Under the pieces are notes generated by a model, which worked only from the letters and a program-made list of their open reading frames with translations, ran no database searches and had not been told where the DNA came from. The position numbers and the translations under genes were made by a program. Of a stretch of 23,201 bases of DNA, positions 21,556 to 23,201 are shown one piece after another. Source of the DNA: Lachnospiraceae bacterium (lineage in GTDB: Bacteria > Bacillota_A > Clostridia > Lachnospirales > Lachnospiraceae); NCBI GenBank assembly GCA_017391465.1, contig JAFOYH010000012.1, positions 1 to 23,201 of the forward strand. Direction: 5' to 3'. Each line of letters starts with the position of its first letter. Position 1 is the first letter of the stretch.

Positions 21556-22848
21556 ATGAAACAAGATATGATCGTAATCTTGGACCTTGGCAGCACAGAA
21601 AATACAGTCGTTGCACGTCAGATCCGTGACCTTGGTGTTTATAGTGAAATTCATCCACATGACATTACATTGGAAGAACTTAATAAATTGGACAATGTGA
21701 AAGGTATCATTTTAAATGGTGGCGAAAACAGAGTCGTTGATGGTGTAGAAGTTGAAGTGAATCCAGACTTATATAACTGGGGCTTCCCTGTAATCTCTAT
21801 CGATTATCCAGGTTCTAAATGTGAAAAACAGTATGCAGAACTTCTTACAGATGATGAAATGAAAGCATTCATTTTTGATGTTTGTGGTGCAGAAGCAAAC
21901 TGGAACATGAAAAACTTCGTAGAAGACCAGATTGAAATCGTTCGTAAACAGGTAGGCGACAGAAAAGTTCTCCTTGCTCTTTCCGGCGGTGTTGATTCTT
22001 CTGTAGTTGCAGCTCTTTTAATTAAAGCAATTGGTGACCAGTTAACATGTGTACACGTTAACCATGGTTTAATGCGTAAAAACGAATCCGAAAGCGTAGT
22101 TGAAGTGTTTAGAAATCAGCTTCACGCTAACCTCGTTTATGTAGATGCTACAGATCGTTTTCTTGGTAAACTTGAAGGCGTAGCAGATCCTGAACAAAAA
22201 CGTAAAATTATCGGCAGCGAGTTTATTCGTGTATTTGAAGAAGAAGCTCGTAAATTAGAAGGTATTGACTTCCTTGGTCAGGGTACAATCTACCCGGATA
22301 TCATCGAAAGTGGTACAAAAACAGCGAAAGTTGTTAAATCTCACCACAACGTAGGCGGTCTTCCAGAAGATCTTCAGTTTGAACTCGTTGAACCATTGGC
22401 ACAGCTCTTCAAAGATGAAGTTCGTGCATGTGGTGTAGAACTTGGTCTTCCTGCTGAAATGGTATATCGTCAGCCATTCCCAGGCCCAGGTCTTGGTGTA
22501 CGCTGCCTTGGTGCAATCACACGTGAACGTTTGGAAGCACTTCGTGAATCCGATGCGATCCTTCGTGACGAATTCGCAAAAGCTGGTTTAGATAAAAAAG
22601 TATGGCAGTACTTTACAGTTGTTCCTGATTTCAAAGCTGTAGGTGTACGTCATCATGAAAGAAGCATGGGTTACATGGCTGTTATCCGTGCCGTTAACAC
22701 AATCGACGCTATGACAGCATCCATCGAAAGAATCGACTACGATATTTTAGAAAAGATTGCAGATCGTATCACAGCTGAAGTTCCAAGCATCAACCGTGTT
22801 TGTTACGAAATCACAAAGAAACCTGTGGCTACAATCGAATTTGAATAA
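21556..22848 (+). CDS. guaA: GMP synthase with degenerate glutaminase domain
   Basis: A 430-residue protein. The ATP pyrophosphatase part is intact: ALSGGVDSS with the P-loop SGGVDS (143-148), VNHGLMRKNE (168-177), QGTIYPDIIES (242-252), KSHHNVGG (261-268) and QPFPGPGLGVR (306-316), followed by the full C-terminal dimer domain. The N-terminal amidotransferase domain starts normally (MIVILDLGS, GVYSEIHPHD, GIILNGG) but where GICYG should be it reads SIDYPG (81-86), so the catalytic Cys is gone, and the roughly 85 residues after it, including the His/Glu of the triad, are missing; the normal linker resumes at LLTDDEMKAFIFDVCG. XMP to GMP with free ammonia, or a partner glutaminase, is the likely activity. 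AAGGAG lies ten bases before the ATG; the ATG at 21547 is too close to it. Confidence 0.93.
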   Translation: MKQDMIVILDLGSTENTVVARQIRDLGVYSEIHPHDITLEELNKLDNVKGIILNGGENRVVDGVEVEVNPDLYNWGFPVISIDYPGSKCEKQYAELLTDDEMKAFIFDVCGAEANWNMKNFVEDQIEIVRKQVGDRKVLLALSGGVDSSVVAALLIKAIGDQLTCVHVNHGLMRKNESESVVEVFRNQLHANLVYVDATDRFLGKLEGVADPEQKRKIIGSEFIRVFEEEARKLEGIDFLGQGTIYPDIIESGTKTAKVVKSHHNVGGLPEDLQFELVEPLAQLFKDEVRACGVELGLPAEMVYRQPFPGPGLGVRCLGAITRERLEALRESDAILRDEFAKAGLDKKVWQYFTVVPDFKAVGVRHHERSMGYMAVIRAVNTIDAMTASIERIDYDILEKIADRITAEVPSINRVCYEITKKPVATIEFE

Positions 22849-22862
22849 ATCGAGTTGTCACG

Positions 22863-22920
22863 TTGCAACATCGTTTAGCGTGCAAATTGCAAAATCTTGC
22901 AAAAACATTTAGCGTTGCAA
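22863..22920 (+). repeat. Cluster of TTGCAA motifs downstream of guaA
   Basis: Four TTGCAA hexamers start at 22863, 22887, 22897 and 22915, plus a GTGCAA at 22880, in 58 bases. The first and last lie in the palindrome GTTGCAAC. A TTTAGCGT(T)GCAA unit is also repeated (22874-22885 and 22908-22920). No gene or promoter is associated. Confidence 0.7.
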
Positions 22921-22944
22921 CAAAAATTGAATAAAAGAATTATT

Positions 22945-22980
22945 AGACCTTAAGAGAGAAATCTCTTAAGGTCTTTTTTT
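22945..22980 (+). terminator. Terminator of guaA
   Basis: A perfect 12-bp stem AGACCTTAAGAG (22945-22956) and CTCTTAAGGTCT (22963-22974), six-base loop, then T7. Confidence 0.92.
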
Positions 22981-23201
22981 GTTCAAAGACATGGACATAG
23001 GATAGAAAAACCTTGTAAATACAATAAAATTTGAACTTTTCACTACATAAAATTTTGATTTTATGTGGTAGTGCTGGAACTGAAATTGAATGTGAAAGAA
23101 CGTAATTTTTTCACATTCGATTTGGGAATAGAGGATAAAAGAGTTTGCTAGGACGAGGATAAATGGATTTGTTAAATGACACGAGTTGCTTAAAAAAGCC
23201 A
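22981..23201 (+). other. Gene-free structured stretch at the window end
   Basis: No supported coding region. It holds an inverted GTTCAAA/TTTGAAC pair (22981-22987, 23030-23036), a hairpin CACTAC...ATAAAAT with ATTTTAT...GTAGTG (23041-23073, three-base bulge) and GAATGTGAAA/TTTCACATTC (23088-23097, 23109-23118). Together with 22849-22980 this is a 353-base gene-free end. It could be the leader of a gene beyond the window; no known riboswitch is recognised. Confidence 0.4.

Noticed and set aside
1..23201. Phage, transposon, CRISPR or tRNA genes
   Set aside because: None seen; the short repeats present are minigene elements, start duplications and terminators.

Overview
The window looks like a chromosomal segment of a low-GC, anaerobic Gram-positive bacterium of the Clostridia, most likely a gut Lachnospiraceae relative. 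The basis is inference: strong AGGAGG ribosome sites, A/T-rich spacers, intrinsic terminators on many genes, two ferredoxin-fused aldo/keto reductases, an MBOAT/DHHW cluster, a cobalamin riboswitch driving an ECF-type importer, and protein flavour. There is no phage, transposase, CRISPR array, tRNA or rRNA.

Layout. (1) 1-1666: an EamA-type transporter lies between two copies of an unusual element. The complete copy has its own consensus promoter. It carries two two-codon minigenes and a six-codon ORF behind very strong ribosome sites, then a GTG-started seven-codon ORF (MKL[S/N]IIH) ending one base before a perfect 12-bp hairpin. The first copy is cut by the window edge. This is the best candidate for something undescribed. 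(2) 1667-2809: an N-acetylhexosamine 1-kinase-like sugar kinase behind a promoter and leader terminator. (3) 2921-7991: acetamidase/formamidase, a lipoprotein, an MBOAT O-acyltransferase, a DHHW/AlgX-like protein and a transglutaminase-like protein, mostly with overlapping ends; probably one unit for surface-polymer acylation. (4) 8026-10780: a MATE exporter (minus), thioredoxin, a CrtO-like membrane protein and a 28-residue membrane peptide gene. (5) 10896-15803: a ferredoxin-type aldo/keto reductase (minus), a stand-alone RelA/SpoT-like HD hydrolase, a YitT protein, a YfcC/DcuC transporter with a duplicated start region, and a NimA-like flavoprotein. (6) 15810-18759: type I glutamine synthetase (minus), and on the plus strand a cobalamin riboswitch with terminator controlling a DUF4430 surface protein and an ECF S component. 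(7) 18832-21306: a second ferredoxin-type aldo/keto reductase and an NhaC antiporter, one minus-strand unit. (8) 21556-23201: a GMP synthase whose glutaminase domain has lost its active site, a TTGCAA-rich spacer, a terminator, and a structured gene-free end.

Several genes have start codons that differ from the longest open frame: 10966-11922, 12103-12759, 12838-13686, 15235-15744, 17778-18197, 18832-19953, 19990-21306 and 21556-22848 were set by ribosome-site placement.
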